Source: Gaiellaceae bacterium
GTDB lineage: Bacteria > Actinomycetota > Thermoleophilia > Gaiellales > Gaiellaceae
Assembly (NCBI GenBank): GCA_021323315.1
Contig: JAJTCQ010000001.1
Coordinates: 37,936-101,935 of the forward strand
Length of the DNA: 64,000 bases
Reading direction: 5' to 3'
Shown in pieces: positions 24,610-33,161 of this stretch; the stretch's first letter is position 1, and each line of letters begins with the position of its first letter. The position numbers were made by a program, and so were the translations under genes. The notes beneath the pieces are model-generated. The model saw only the letters and a program-made list of their open reading frames with translations, ran no database searches and was not told the origin of the DNA.

Positions 24610-25254
24610 GTGGCTCGATCCAGCGGCCAGCGCCTCCTCGGCTTCGATCGCAAGCTCGGCGTCCGCTTCGTTGCGGGTGCGGACGAGGCCGGGCGGGGAT
24701 CGCTCGCCGGGCCGCTCGTCGTCGCCGGGGTCCTCCTCGACTACGAGACGTTGCACGGCTCGCGCGTGCGCCCGCTGTCGACGCTGAACGACTCGAAGCA
24801 GGTCTCGGTCGCGGAACGCGAGGAGCTGTTCGGTGCGGTCGGAGCCTGCGCGTCGGCCATCAGTGTCCGGGTCGTGCCCGTCGGGGCGATCGACCGGAAC
24901 GGCCTGCACCGCTCGAACCTCGCGGGCCTCCGTGCGGTCCTCTCCGACCTGCACCCGCCCGCGGACGCATGTCTCGTCGACGGCTTCCGGCTCGGCCCGA
25001 GCGCGCCTCCGCACCGTGCCGTCGTCGACGGCGACGCCCGGAGCGCTGCGATCGCAGCAGCCTCGATCGTCGCGAAGGTCGTCCGCGACCGGGTGATGCG
25101 CCGCCTCGACGCCCTGTACCCGAACTACGGGTTCGTCTCGCACGTCGGGTACATCACCCCCGCCCACAACGAGGCCGTGCGCTCGTTCGGCCCGTCCGAG
25201 CTCCATCGCCGCTCCTTCCAGGCTCGCTGCTACGCCGCTATCGAAGCGGCGTGA
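24610..25254 (+). CDS. rnhB: Ribonuclease HII
   Basis: Removes ribonucleotides from DNA-RNA hybrids. The 214-aa product has the catalytic VAGADEAGRGSLAGPLVVAGV motif, VDGFRLGP and SIVAKVVRDRVMRRLDALYPNYGF with the further acidic residue, plus HVGYITPAHNEAVRSFGPSELHRRSF typical of bacterial type II enzymes. GTG start; overlaps yraN by GTGA. Confidence 0.95.
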   Translation: MARSSGQRLLGFDRKLGVRFVAGADEAGRGSLAGPLVVAGVLLDYETLHGSRVRPLSTLNDSKQVSVAEREELFGAVGACASAISVRVVPVGAIDRNGLHRSNLAGLRAVLSDLHPPADACLVDGFRLGPSAPPHRAVVDGDARSAAIAAASIVAKVVRDRVMRRLDALYPNYGFVSHVGYITPAHNEAVRSFGPSELHRRSFQARCYAAIEAA

Positions 25255-25571
25255 ACCGCGGCGAGCGGCGCGCCCTCTTCCACTACAGGCTTCGCGGCTA
25301 CCGCCTTGTCGAGGCGAACGCCCGTGTGGGGCGGTACGAACTCGACCTGATACTGCGCCGCGGCGGGCGGCTGCTGGTCGTCGAGGTGAAGGAGAAGGAC
25401 GGCGTGGCGTACGGCGATCCGCTCGAGATGATCGACGAGGAGAAGGTGCGGCGCGTCCACGCCGCGGCGGCGGGCTGGCTCGCGGGCCACCCCGACCTTG
25501 CGCGTCTGGAGCTCGGGTTCGAGGCCGCCGGAGTGCGCGGGAGGAGAGTGGAGCGCGTGCCACTCATGTAG
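25251..25571 (+). CDS. yraN: YraN/UPF0102 endonuclease-like protein
   Basis: A 106-aa protein beginning after GTGA overlap with rnhB. ERRALFHYRLRGYRLVEANARVGRYELDLILRRGGRLLVVEVKEK contains the PD-(D/E)xK-like core (E-x-D ... E-V-K) of UPF0102. The family's cellular role is unsettled. Standard rnhB-yraN-comM neighbourhood, although comM here is displaced by two inserted genes. Confidence 0.9.
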   Translation: MNRGERRALFHYRLRGYRLVEANARVGRYELDLILRRGGRLLVVEVKEKDGVAYGDPLEMIDEEKVRRVHAAAAGWLAGHPDLARLELGFEAAGVRGRRVERVPLM

Positions 25572-25602
25572 GACCGCGAGCCCGGGGGGCGAAGGAGCGT
25601 GC

Positions 25603-26718
25603 ATGGCGACGCAGGCCGCGCTCTACGAGGACCTCGCCGCCGACCTACATCTCTCGTGGTCGGAGGCCGAACTCCCCGAGCGCGAGCGGACGAAGCACGT
25701 GCACCGCCTCCATCCGTACCTCGGGAAGTTCGTCCCGCAGCTCGTGGAGGCGCTCCTGGAGCGATATGTTCGCCCGGGCGGACGCGTCCTCGATCCCTTC
25801 GCCGGATCGGGGACCACGCTCGTGCAGTGCCTCGAGTCCGGCTACGACGCGGTCGGCGTCGACGTCGCCGCGTTCAACTGCCTGTTGATGCGCGTGAAGA
25901 CCACCGAGTACGAACTCGACCGCCTCGAGACCGATCTCCGTCGCGCTCTGGCCCATGGAGGACGATCGCGGGCGCGGGCGACGGCGTACGTACGGGAGTG
26001 GTTCGCTCCCGACGCGGCCGCCGAGCTCTTGCACTTCCGCTCGATCGTCGACGACTACGAGCACGCCGACGTGCTCCGCGTCGTGCTGGCGCGCGCTGCA
26101 CGCTCGGCGCGCTTGACGACCCACTTCGACCTCGACTTCCCGCGCGAGCCACAGCGCGAGCCGTACTGGTGCCACAAGCATCGGCGCACCTGCACCCCCG
26201 TGCGGGAGGCCGGCAAGTTTCTCTCCCGCTACCTGCTCGACACACTTGCGCGACTCGAGGCGTTCCAGGAGGTGCGCAGGCCCGGATGCACGGCGCGGGT
26301 CGTCCACAGCGACTCGACCAGCGTCGATCTCGAGGGACGGTTCGACGCGATCGTGACCTCGCCGCCTTACCCGGGGCTCATCGACTACCACGAGCAGCAT
26401 CGGTATGCCTACGAGATCCTCGGGCTGGACGACCGTCGCGAGCGAGAGCTCGGCGCCGCCGCGGCCGGCACCAGCCGGCGTGTGATCGAGCGCTACGTCG
26501 ACGGCGTCTCCACGGTGCTCGCGCGCAGCTCGGCGCAGCTGCCCGACGGCGCGCCCGTGCTCGTGGTCGTGAACGATCGCCGAGACCTGTATCCCGACAT
26601 CCTGCGCAGGAGCGGCCTAAGGCTCGCGGACCGGCTCGAGCGCCACGTCAACCGCCGGACGGGCCGGCGCGCGGGCGAGTACTTCGAATCGGTTCTGGTC
26701 TGTGTACGGGAAACGTAA
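25603..26718 (+). CDS. Solitary DNA methyltransferase (N4-C / N6-A type)
   Basis: A 371-aa protein with SAM motif I VLDPFAGSGTTLVQCLESGY followed by GVDVAAFN, and catalytic motif IV TSPPYPGLIDY. S-P-P-Y favours N4-cytosine methylation, but N6-adenine cannot be excluded. An N-terminal HRLHPYLGKFVPQLVEALLE block is shared with type II modification enzymes. ATG 25603 has GAAGGAG 7 nt upstream. No endonuclease gene accompanies it, so it is either an orphan regulator/protector or a remnant of a restriction-modification system. It interrupts yraN-comM. Confidence 0.85.
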   Translation: MATQAALYEDLAADLHLSWSEAELPERERTKHVHRLHPYLGKFVPQLVEALLERYVRPGGRVLDPFAGSGTTLVQCLESGYDAVGVDVAAFNCLLMRVKTTEYELDRLETDLRRALAHGGRSRARATAYVREWFAPDAAAELLHFRSIVDDYEHADVLRVVLARAARSARLTTHFDLDFPREPQREPYWCHKHRRTCTPVREAGKFLSRYLLDTLARLEAFQEVRRPGCTARVVHSDSTSVDLEGRFDAIVTSPPYPGLIDYHEQHRYAYEILGLDDRRERELGAAAAGTSRRVIERYVDGVSTVLARSSAQLPDGAPVLVVVNDRRDLYPDILRRSGLRLADRLERHVNRRTGRRAGEYFESVLVCVRET

Positions 26719-26796
26719 GAGGTCCTTGGGGCATGACAGGAATCGACCGTCGACGGGGGTAGCCTGGCTCGACGTCATGAGAAAGGGGTCTACGAG

Positions 26797-27396
26797 ATGA
26801 GCAAGCTCTTCAGCCGGCCATCGCCGGCGATGATCGTTGCCTGTCTGGCGCTGCTCGTCGCGCTCGGCGGCACGAGCGTGGCAGCAGTCACCCAACTCGC
26901 GCGAAACAGCGTGGGCACGCCACAGCTCCGAACCGGAGCCGTGACGAATCCGAAGCTCCGCAACAACGCCGTCAACTCGGCCAAGGTCGCGCCGCGGTCG
27001 CTCCTCCGTTCCGACTTCGCGGCCGGCCAGCTCCCAGCGGGTCCTGTCGGGCCACAGGGCCCGGCCGGACCCGCTGGTGCAGCCGGACCCGCAGGCGCCG
27101 CGGGCGTCATCGGTGCCATCACCGTCCGTACCGCCTCGGCTCCCGTCGCGGGAGGCGCCGCGGAGAACGGTGCGTACAACTCGGCGCGCGTCACGGCGTC
27201 GTGCCAGGGCAACGAGCGCGCCATCTCCGGCGGAACGTCTTGGAGCGACGATACGGCTGGTCGCGAGCTAATGACTGGTGAGCTCGAGCCACAGCTCAAC
27301 GCACAGAACCAGGTCGTCGGATTCCTGGGCGTCGGCCTGAACGACAGCGGAAACGACAGCACCTTCACGGTGCACGCCCTCTGCTACACGCCGTAG
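26797..27396 (+). CDS. Secreted collagen-like surface protein
   Basis: A 199-aa exported protein. Signal: MSKLFSRPSPAMIVACLALLVALGGTSVAA. Then a low-complexity segment with repeated N-S-V/N-A-V-type turns (about 35-75), a short Gly-X-Y stretch GPVGPQGPAGPAGAAGPAGAAG (about 84-105) and a globular C-terminal domain with cysteines ASCQGNERAISGGTSW and VHALCYTP. This signal plus GXY plan is abundant in Thermoleophilia. The message may begin near TAGCCT (26759); an 8-codon ORF ATG 26777 (MRKGSTR) ends in ATGA on this start codon. A strong terminator follows. Confidence 0.85.
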   Translation: MSKLFSRPSPAMIVACLALLVALGGTSVAAVTQLARNSVGTPQLRTGAVTNPKLRNNAVNSAKVAPRSLLRSDFAAGQLPAGPVGPQGPAGPAGAAGPAGAAGVIGAITVRTASAPVAGGAAENGAYNSARVTASCQGNERAISGGTSWSDDTAGRELMTGELEPQLNAQNQVVGFLGVGLNDSGNDSTFTVHALCYTP

Positions 27397-27415
27397 CAGA
27401 CTTGTAGCTGTCTTT

Positions 27416-27452
27416 CCGGGAAGACGGTCACCACGTGTGACCGTCTTCCCGG
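27416..27452. terminator. Perfect 16-bp hairpin terminator
   Basis: CCGGGAAGACGGTCAC-cacgt-GTGACCGTCTTCCCGG, a perfect 16-bp stem with a 5-nt loop, 20 nt after the collagen-like gene and 13 nt before comM. No U-tract follows, as is common in high-GC Actinobacteria. Confidence 0.8.
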
Positions 27453-27464
27453 CATCCTCGCGCA

Positions 27465-28931
27465 GTGCTCGCGCGCGCAGTGACTCAGGCTCTCGTCGGG
27501 CTCGAGCCTCGTCGCGTCGAGGTCGAGGCGCACCTCCAGCCGGGCATCCCCGGCTTCGCGATCGTCGGGCTCGCCGACCGTGCCTGCCAGGAGGCGAAGC
27601 ACCGCGTCCGCAGTGGCGTCGTCTCCGCCGCCCTCGAGTGGCCGGTCAACCGGCGCATCACCGTCAACCTCGCGCCGGCCGCGCTGCGCAAGGAGGGGTC
27701 GGGGTTCGACTTGCCGATCTCGCTCGCCGTGCTCGGGGCGACGAGGCAGATCCCGCCCGAGCGCCTGGCCCAGCACGCCGCCGTCGGCGAGCTCGCCCTG
27801 GACGGGCGCATCCGCCCGGTTTCCGGCACGCTCGCCGTCGCCGAAGGTGCGCTCCGTGCAGGGCTGACGCGTCTCGTCTGTGCGGCGGAGTCGGCGCCCG
27901 AGGCCGCGTTGGCAGGGATCGACCCGGTGCCGGTGACGCATCTCCACGAAGTCGTCGAGTATCTGCGCGGCCGGATCGACGCGCCGTCGTTCGAGCCGAT
28001 CGACGCGAGCGCGATCGAGGACGCACTCGCACCGGACCTCGCCGACCTGCGCGGGCAAGAACGTGCGCGGCGAGCGCTCGAGATCGCCGCTGCGGGCGCG
28101 CACAACCTCCTGCTCATGGGGCCGCCGGGCACCGGCAAGACGATGCTCGCGCGGCGCCTGCCGGGGATCCTGCCACCGCTGACCCGGCCGGAGGCCCTCG
28201 AGGTGACGCGCGTCCATTCGGTCGCCGGCGTCATCCCGGCCGGACGCGTGCTCGTCACCCTGCCCCCGTTTCGCGCACCGCATCACGGCGCGTCGGCGCC
28301 TGCGATCGTCGGCGGAGGACCAAGCCCGCGACCGGGAGAGATCTCGCTTGCACATCGGGGAGTCCTCTTCATGGACGAGCTGCCCGAGTTCCCGCGCTCG
28401 GTGCTCGAGTCGCTCAGGCAACCGCTCGAGGACGGCTACGTCCAGGTCGCGCGCGTCGGAGGCCACGCTCTCTTTCCTGCGCGATTCCAGCTCGTGGGGA
28501 CGATGAACATGTGCCCGTGCGGCGGGCGGGGAGATCCAGCTCTGGAATGCTCCTGCTCGTCGCAACGACTCTCCGCGTATCGCGAGAAGCTCTCGCGGGC
28601 ACTGCTGGATCGATTCGACCTCGCCGTGGCGATGCCACGGCCACGCGCCGTGGAGCTCGCCGCGCCGCGGGCGGAGGCGTCGTCAGCGGTGCGCGAACGG
28701 GTTCGCGATGCTCGCTCGCGGCTTCGGGCATCGCCGCCCCGCCGAACGGACGCAGCGTCGGACCTTCTCTCGAGCGCAGTCGACCGCCTTCCACTGTCCG
28801 GGCGCGGCCGCGCGCGGGTCGCGCGCGTCTCGCGCACGATCGCCGCGCTCGCGGACACGGGAGCGGTCGAGCCCGCGCACGTCGCCGAGGCTCTCTCGTA
28901 TCGGATGCCCGGGGAGCTGTCCGCGCCGTGA
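27465..28931 (+). CDS. comM: ComM / YifB-family AAA ATPase (Mg-chelatase-like)
   Basis: Hexameric helicase-type ATPase promoting branch migration in natural transformation and recombination. The 488-aa product has the N-terminal Lon-like domain (MLARAVTQALVGLEPRRVEVE ... GIPGFAIVGL), Walker A GPPGTGKTMLARRLPGI (about residue 217), Walker B VLFMDELPEFPRSVLESLRQ, the C4-type segment NMCPCGGRGDPALECSC and a C-terminal Mg-chelatase lid. Start GTG right after the terminator. The stop overlaps dprA (GTGA); ComM-DprA is a standard competence-linked pair. Confidence 0.94.
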   Translation: MLARAVTQALVGLEPRRVEVEAHLQPGIPGFAIVGLADRACQEAKHRVRSGVVSAALEWPVNRRITVNLAPAALRKEGSGFDLPISLAVLGATRQIPPERLAQHAAVGELALDGRIRPVSGTLAVAEGALRAGLTRLVCAAESAPEAALAGIDPVPVTHLHEVVEYLRGRIDAPSFEPIDASAIEDALAPDLADLRGQERARRALEIAAAGAHNLLLMGPPGTGKTMLARRLPGILPPLTRPEALEVTRVHSVAGVIPAGRVLVTLPPFRAPHHGASAPAIVGGGPSPRPGEISLAHRGVLFMDELPEFPRSVLESLRQPLEDGYVQVARVGGHALFPARFQLVGTMNMCPCGGRGDPALECSCSSQRLSAYREKLSRALLDRFDLAVAMPRPRAVELAAPRAEASSAVRERVRDARSRLRASPPRRTDAASDLLSSAVDRLPLSGRGRARVARVSRTIAALADTGAVEPAHVAEALSYRMPGELSAP

Positions 28932-29782
28932 CCGAGGTCCAGTGTCTCCATCGTCGCGATCCGACCTTCCCGCGCCTGCTCGCGGCGATCCACGATCCTC
29001 CAGCCACGCTCTTCCTTCGCGGATCGGCCGCGCCCAGGCTGCTCGATCAGCCCGCGGTAGCCGTCGTCGGCGCGCGTTCATGCTCCTCGTACGGTCGGTC
29101 AGTGGCGCGGTCGCTCGCGCGGGATGTCGCCAGTGCCGGGCTCGTGGTAGTCAGCGGGATGGCACGCGGCATAGACGGCGACGCGCATCGGGGAGCGCTC
29201 GAGGGCGGTGGGCCGACCGTCGCCGTGCTCGGGTGCGGAGTCGATCGCGACTATCCGGCGGCGCACGCCGAGCTCGCGCGCCGGATCGTCGAGGCCGGCC
29301 TCGTCGTGTCCGAGTACGAGCCGGGCATCGAGCCGGCGCCGTGGCGCTTCCCGGCCCGGAACAGGATCATCGCCGGGCTGTGCCGCGCGACGCTCGTCGT
29401 CGAGGCGCGCGAGCGAAGCGGAGCGCTGATCACCGCAGACTTCGCGCTCGAGGAGGGCCGCGAGGTGCTGGCAGTGCCGGGTGAGATCACGAGCTCCTTG
29501 TCTGCGGGAACCAATGCGCTTCTCCGGCTCGGCGCCACGCCCGTGACGTGCGTGGAGGACGTGCTCGAGGCCTACGGAATCGAGCGAGCCGCGCAATCGG
29601 CGGCGTCGCTAGGGCCGACTGCCGAGACGATTCTCGCGCGGATCGGTGACAGCTCCCTGACCGGAGACGAGGTGGTTCGAGCATCCGGTGTCGAGGCCGG
29701 TGCGGGAGCCGCCGCCCTCGTCGAGCTGGAGCTCGCCGGTCGGGTCACCCTCGAGGACGGCGTCTATCGAGTAGCCATCTAG
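28928..29782 (+). CDS. dprA: DNA-processing protein DprA
   Basis: Binds incoming single-stranded DNA and loads RecA. The 284-aa product contains the Rossmann-like core VAVVGARSCSSYG, SGMARGIDGDAHRGAL, GCGVDRDYPAAHAEL, PARNRIIAGLCRATLVVEARERSGALIT and EVLAVPGEI; the C-terminal about 70 residues form a winged helix. It is on the short side but complete. GTG 28928 overlaps the comM stop, which fixes the start within the much longer track ORF. Confidence 0.94.
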   Translation: MTEVQCLHRRDPTFPRLLAAIHDPPATLFLRGSAAPRLLDQPAVAVVGARSCSSYGRSVARSLARDVASAGLVVVSGMARGIDGDAHRGALEGGGPTVAVLGCGVDRDYPAAHAELARRIVEAGLVVSEYEPGIEPAPWRFPARNRIIAGLCRATLVVEARERSGALITADFALEEGREVLAVPGEITSSLSAGTNALLRLGATPVTCVEDVLEAYGIERAAQSAASLGPTAETILARIGDSSLTGDEVVRASGVEAGAGAAALVELELAGRVTLEDGVYRVAI

Positions 29783-29794
29783 GATCGGCTTGCG

Positions 29795-30928
29795 ATGTCG
29801 ACCGTGTCGCTCTGGCTCGACGAGCCGACCGAGCCGCTCCCGCGCGTCGCGTTCGACGGCAGCGCAGACGTTGCCGTCGTAGGCGGTGGGATCACGGGCT
29901 GCGCGTGCGCGCTTGCGCTCGCCGAGGCGGGCAAGCGCGTCCGGTTGTTCGAGGCTCGCGAGATCGCCGGTGGCGCGAGCGGACGCAACGGCGGCTTCGC
30001 GCTCCGGGGCGGCGCAGCCGCGTACCCCGTGCTCGTCGAGTCGATCGGCGCGGAGGCGACCGCCTCGATCTGGCGCTGGACGGAGAGGGAACTCGCCGCG
30101 CTCGCCGCGCTCGCGGGCGACGCGTTCCGCCATACCGGAAGCTTGCGGCTTGCGGCCGACGACGAGGAGCGCGACGAGCTGCGTGAGGAGTACGACGCCC
30201 TGGTGGACGCGGGGTTCGCTGCGGAGTGGCGCGAGGACCTGTCGCATCCGCTCGCCGGCCGGTACCCGGCGGCGCTCTTCCATCCGCCCGACGGCGTCCT
30301 GCAGCCGGCTCGGCTCGTGCGCCGGATCGCCCGGAGAGCAGCCGAGGCCGGTGTCGAGATCCACGAGCACACGCGCATCTCTTCCCTGGAGGACGCACGC
30401 GCCGAGGTCGTCGTGATCGCGACCGACGGCTACCCGAGCGGTCTCCTCGGAGAGCTCGAGGGCCTCGTCGTCCCGACGCGCGGTCAGGTCATCGCGACCG
30501 AGCCCATCGAGGAGATGCTCTTCGAGCTTCCGCACTACGGCCGGCACGGCTTCGACTACTGGCATCAGCGGCCGGACGGCCGGATCGTCGCCGGCGGCTT
30601 CAGGGACGTGTCGATCGACACCGAGTTCACGGCGGAGGAGCTCACGACGCCCGTCGTCCAAGACGCGCTCGATCGGTTCGTCGAGGAGCACGTCGGCCGG
30701 CCTGTGCGCGTCGACTATCGGTGGGCGGGGATCTTCGGGATGGTGTTCGACTTCCTGCCGGTCGTCGGGCATGCGGCGGGAGACGACAGGCTCTGGATGG
30801 CGGGAGGCTATTCGGGCCACGGGAACGTCCTGGGCTTCGCGTCCGGGCGTCTGGTCGCTCGCGCGATCCTCGGCGACCGCAACCCGCTGCTCGACCACTT
30901 CGAGCCGTCGCGGCTCGTCACGTACTGA
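29795..30928 (+). CDS. FAD-dependent oxidoreductase, DAO family
   Basis: A 377-aa flavoprotein. FAD-binding GxGxxG-type motif VAVVGGGITGCACALALAEAG near residue 28, followed by ASGRNGGFALRGGAA, typical of amine/amino-acid oxidases of the DAO superfamily (PuuB, glycine oxidase, sarcosine oxidase type). C-terminal MAGGYSGHGNVLGFASGRLVA closes the FAD site. Substrate unknown. TAGGAT (29780-29785) overlaps the dprA stop 9 nt before the ATG. Its 3' end overlaps the convergent MFS gene by 11 nt. Confidence 0.87.
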   Translation: MSTVSLWLDEPTEPLPRVAFDGSADVAVVGGGITGCACALALAEAGKRVRLFEAREIAGGASGRNGGFALRGGAAAYPVLVESIGAEATASIWRWTERELAALAALAGDAFRHTGSLRLAADDEERDELREEYDALVDAGFAAEWREDLSHPLAGRYPAALFHPPDGVLQPARLVRRIARRAAEAGVEIHEHTRISSLEDARAEVVVIATDGYPSGLLGELEGLVVPTRGQVIATEPIEEMLFELPHYGRHGFDYWHQRPDGRIVAGGFRDVSIDTEFTAEELTTPVVQDALDRFVEEHVGRPVRVDYRWAGIFGMVFDFLPVVGHAAGDDRLWMAGGYSGHGNVLGFASGRLVARAILGDRNPLLDHFEPSRLVTY

Positions 30929-32189
30929 GCCGACTGCGCGTCGACCTCGATCCCGGTGCGACGTCTCGTCTCCAGGGGGTCGCAAGAACGGCGAGGCCAC
31001 TGAGTGCGGTGAGCGCGGCGACGACCACGATCGCCGGCCCGGCGCCAGCGGCGTCGGCGACGAAACCGGCGAGAAGCGCGCCGGCGACGAAGCCCATGTC
31101 GCGCCAGAACCGATACACGCCGACGACCGAAGCGCGGTCGCGAGGCTCGACGACGTCGGAGACCGCGGCGATCAGGGTCGGATACACGAATGCCGTGCCG
31201 ACCCCGAGCAGGATCGCCGCGAGGAGTGCGGGAACGAAGGCGCCTCCGCCCGCGACGAGCAGCGCAAGTCCTGCTGCCTGAACGAGCATCCCGAGGGTGA
31301 TGAGCGGCTTTCTCCCCACGATGTCCGAAAGCCACCCCGTCCAGACCTGGAGCAGTCCCCACGTCGCCGGATAGACGGCCGCGACGATGCCGATGCGGGG
31401 GACGCTGGCGCCATTCGCTGCCAGGTAAAGGGGGGCGAGCCCCCACGCGAGCGCGTCGTTCAGGTTGTTGACGAGCCCGGCCTGGGAACAGGCACGTAGT
31501 ACAGGGTTGCGCACCGTCGCGTCGGCGAAGGCAGTGCGGAGCCGCACGGGAGCACGCTCGCCGTGTTTCGCCTGCTCGTACGAGACATGAGCTCCTGTGT
31601 CGCGGACGAAGACGGTCGCGACGACGACGCCTGCCGCTGAGACGAGCAGAGCGGCTACCCACACCACCGTGCGAGGCGCGAAGCTCGCCGCGAGCGCCGC
31701 CGACGCGAACGCCGCCACGGCCACGCCGAGATAGCCGGCGGATTCGTTGAGCCCCAGCGCGAGACCTCGCCGTGCGGGCCCGACGAGATCGATCTTCATC
31801 AGCACGGTCATCGACCAGGCGAGCCCCTGGTTCACGCCGAGCAGGATGTTCGCCGCCACGATCAGCCACCAGCTCGGTGCGACCGCGATGAGCGGCGCGA
31901 CGGGCAGAGCGAAGAGCCAGCCGATCACGAGGAGCCGCTTGCGACCGACGCGGTCCGCGAGTGCGCCGGCCCCCAGGTTGGCAAGGGCTTTCGCGACACC
32001 GAACGCAACGACGAAGGCGAGAATCGCGGAGGTCGACGAGAGGCCGAAGTCCTGTTCGCCGATGAGAGGCAAGACGCTGCGCTCGAGGCCGACCATCGCC
32101 CCGACGAGCGCGTTCAGGCCGACGAGGAGGCTGAACTGCGCGGCGTTCGCCCGCAACCCGAGCTGGATCTGGCTCACGTCGGGGAACAC
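30918..32189 (-). CDS. Major facilitator superfamily transporter
   Basis: A 423-aa integral membrane protein with about 12 hydrophobic helices. Signature loop GALADRVGRKRLLVIGW between helices 2-3 (about residue 75) and its repeat GWLSDIVGRKPLITLG in the second half. Substrate cannot be told. It begins 36 nt after the ornithine cyclodeaminase-like gene on the same strand, so it is probably the last gene of the pnt operon and could export or import a metabolite of that enzyme. Confidence 0.88.
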   Translation of the reverse strand: MFPDVSQIQLGLRANAAQFSLLVGLNALVGAMVGLERSVLPLIGEQDFGLSSTSAILAFVVAFGVAKALANLGAGALADRVGRKRLLVIGWLFALPVAPLIAVAPSWWLIVAANILLGVNQGLAWSMTVLMKIDLVGPARRGLALGLNESAGYLGVAVAAFASAALAASFAPRTVVWVAALLVSAAGVVVATVFVRDTGAHVSYEQAKHGERAPVRLRTAFADATVRNPVLRACSQAGLVNNLNDALAWGLAPLYLAANGASVPRIGIVAAVYPATWGLLQVWTGWLSDIVGRKPLITLGMLVQAAGLALLVAGGGAFVPALLAAILLGVGTAFVYPTLIAAVSDVVEPRDRASVVGVYRFWRDMGFVAGALLAGFVADAAGAGPAIVVVAALTALSGLAVLATPWRRDVAPGSRSTRSRLST

Positions 32190-32225
32190 CTGGGCGTCAA
32201 GTCGAAGCCTGCAGTGTTCCCCGTC

Positions 32226-33161
32226 CTAGATGTCGATCGCCTGCAAGTCGAGCTCTTCGCGCTTCGCGTAGGCAGCCTTCGCGATCGCCAGGTCCTGTAT
32301 TGCCAGGCCGGTCGAGTCGAAGAGCGTGACGTCGCGGGCGCTCCGGCGGGCGTCGGCCTCGCCGACGAGTACCGCGCCGAGCTCCGTGACGTCCCCGCGG
32401 GTCACGGCACCGGTTGAGACGGCTGCCGCGAGCTCGCCGCCGTGGCTCGCCTGCTCCCAGTCGTCGCAGAAGAGATGGGAGCGGCGGAGCTCCTCGATCG
32501 CTACCTCGGCCTTCCCCGGCCCGTCCGCGCCCATGAGCGACACGTGCTGGCCTGGCTCCAGCGAGCCCTCCGCGTACAGCACCTCCGCGCCGGGAGTGAC
32601 GGTGATCACCACCTCGCAGGCGAGCGCCTCGGTGGCACTGGACGCGACCCGGGCTCCGAGCTGCTCCGCGACGAGTGTACGACGACCCTCCTGCACGTCC
32701 CACACGAGCGGCGTGACCCCGTGCGCGACGAGCATTCGCACCGTCTCGGCGCCGTTGACTCCTGCTCCGATCACCGCATGCGACGATGCCTCGGCGCGGC
32801 AGAGCGTGTCCGCGGCCAGCACGCCGGCTGCGGCCGTCCGGAGCGCGGTTACGGCGGCCGCGTCGAGCACGGCGAGCAGCCGGCCGTCCTCGGCATCCGA
32901 CAGCAGGACGAGGCCCGTGACCGTCGGCAGCCCGCGCGCGGGGTTCCCGGGAAACGAGGTGACCCACTTGAGCAGCGCATGCCCGTCGCCGATCGCCGGC
33001 ATCGCGCGGAAGTCCCCGGCCGGGTAGTTCGAGACGTAGATCTTGGACGGCATCGACCAGGTTGCGCGGGCGTGCGCCTCGAATGCACCGCGCACGGCGC
33101 CGTAGGCCTCGTGTGGAGAGACCGCGCGCTCGACGTCGGCGGCCCGGAAGACCGGGATCAC
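32226..33161 (-). CDS. Ornithine cyclodeaminase / mu-crystallin family enzyme
   Basis: A 311-aa NAD(P)-binding enzyme. N-terminal VFRAADVERAVSPHEAYGAV, catalytic-side segments MPSKIYVSNYPAGDFRAMPA and LLKWVTSFPGNPARGLP, TAAAVLAADTLCR-type motif followed by the Rossmann HAVIGAGVNGAETVRML, and SLMGADGPGKAE. The family includes ornithine cyclodeaminase, alanine dehydrogenase and ketimine reductases; the exact reaction is open. The track shows it inside an 825-aa ORF; the GTG at 33161 overlaps the pntB stop (GTGA), so it is co-translated with the transhydrogenase, suggesting use of NADPH. Confidence 0.87.
   Translation of the reverse strand: MIPVFRAADVERAVSPHEAYGAVRGAFEAHARATWSMPSKIYVSNYPAGDFRAMPAIGDGHALLKWVTSFPGNPARGLPTVTGLVLLSDAEDGRLLAVLDAAAVTALRTAAAGVLAADTLCRAEASSHAVIGAGVNGAETVRMLVAHGVTPLVWDVQEGRRTLVAEQLGARVASSATEALACEVVITVTPGAEVLYAEGSLEPGQHVSLMGADGPGKAEVAIEELRRSHLFCDDWEQASHGGELAAAVSTGAVTRGDVTELGAVLVGEADARRSARDVTLFDSTGLAIQDLAIAKAAYAKREELDLQAIDI

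Noticed and set aside
27437-28927. N-terminal extension of the dprA ORF over comM
   Set aside because: Out-of-frame shadow of comM; DprA homology begins at GTG 28928.
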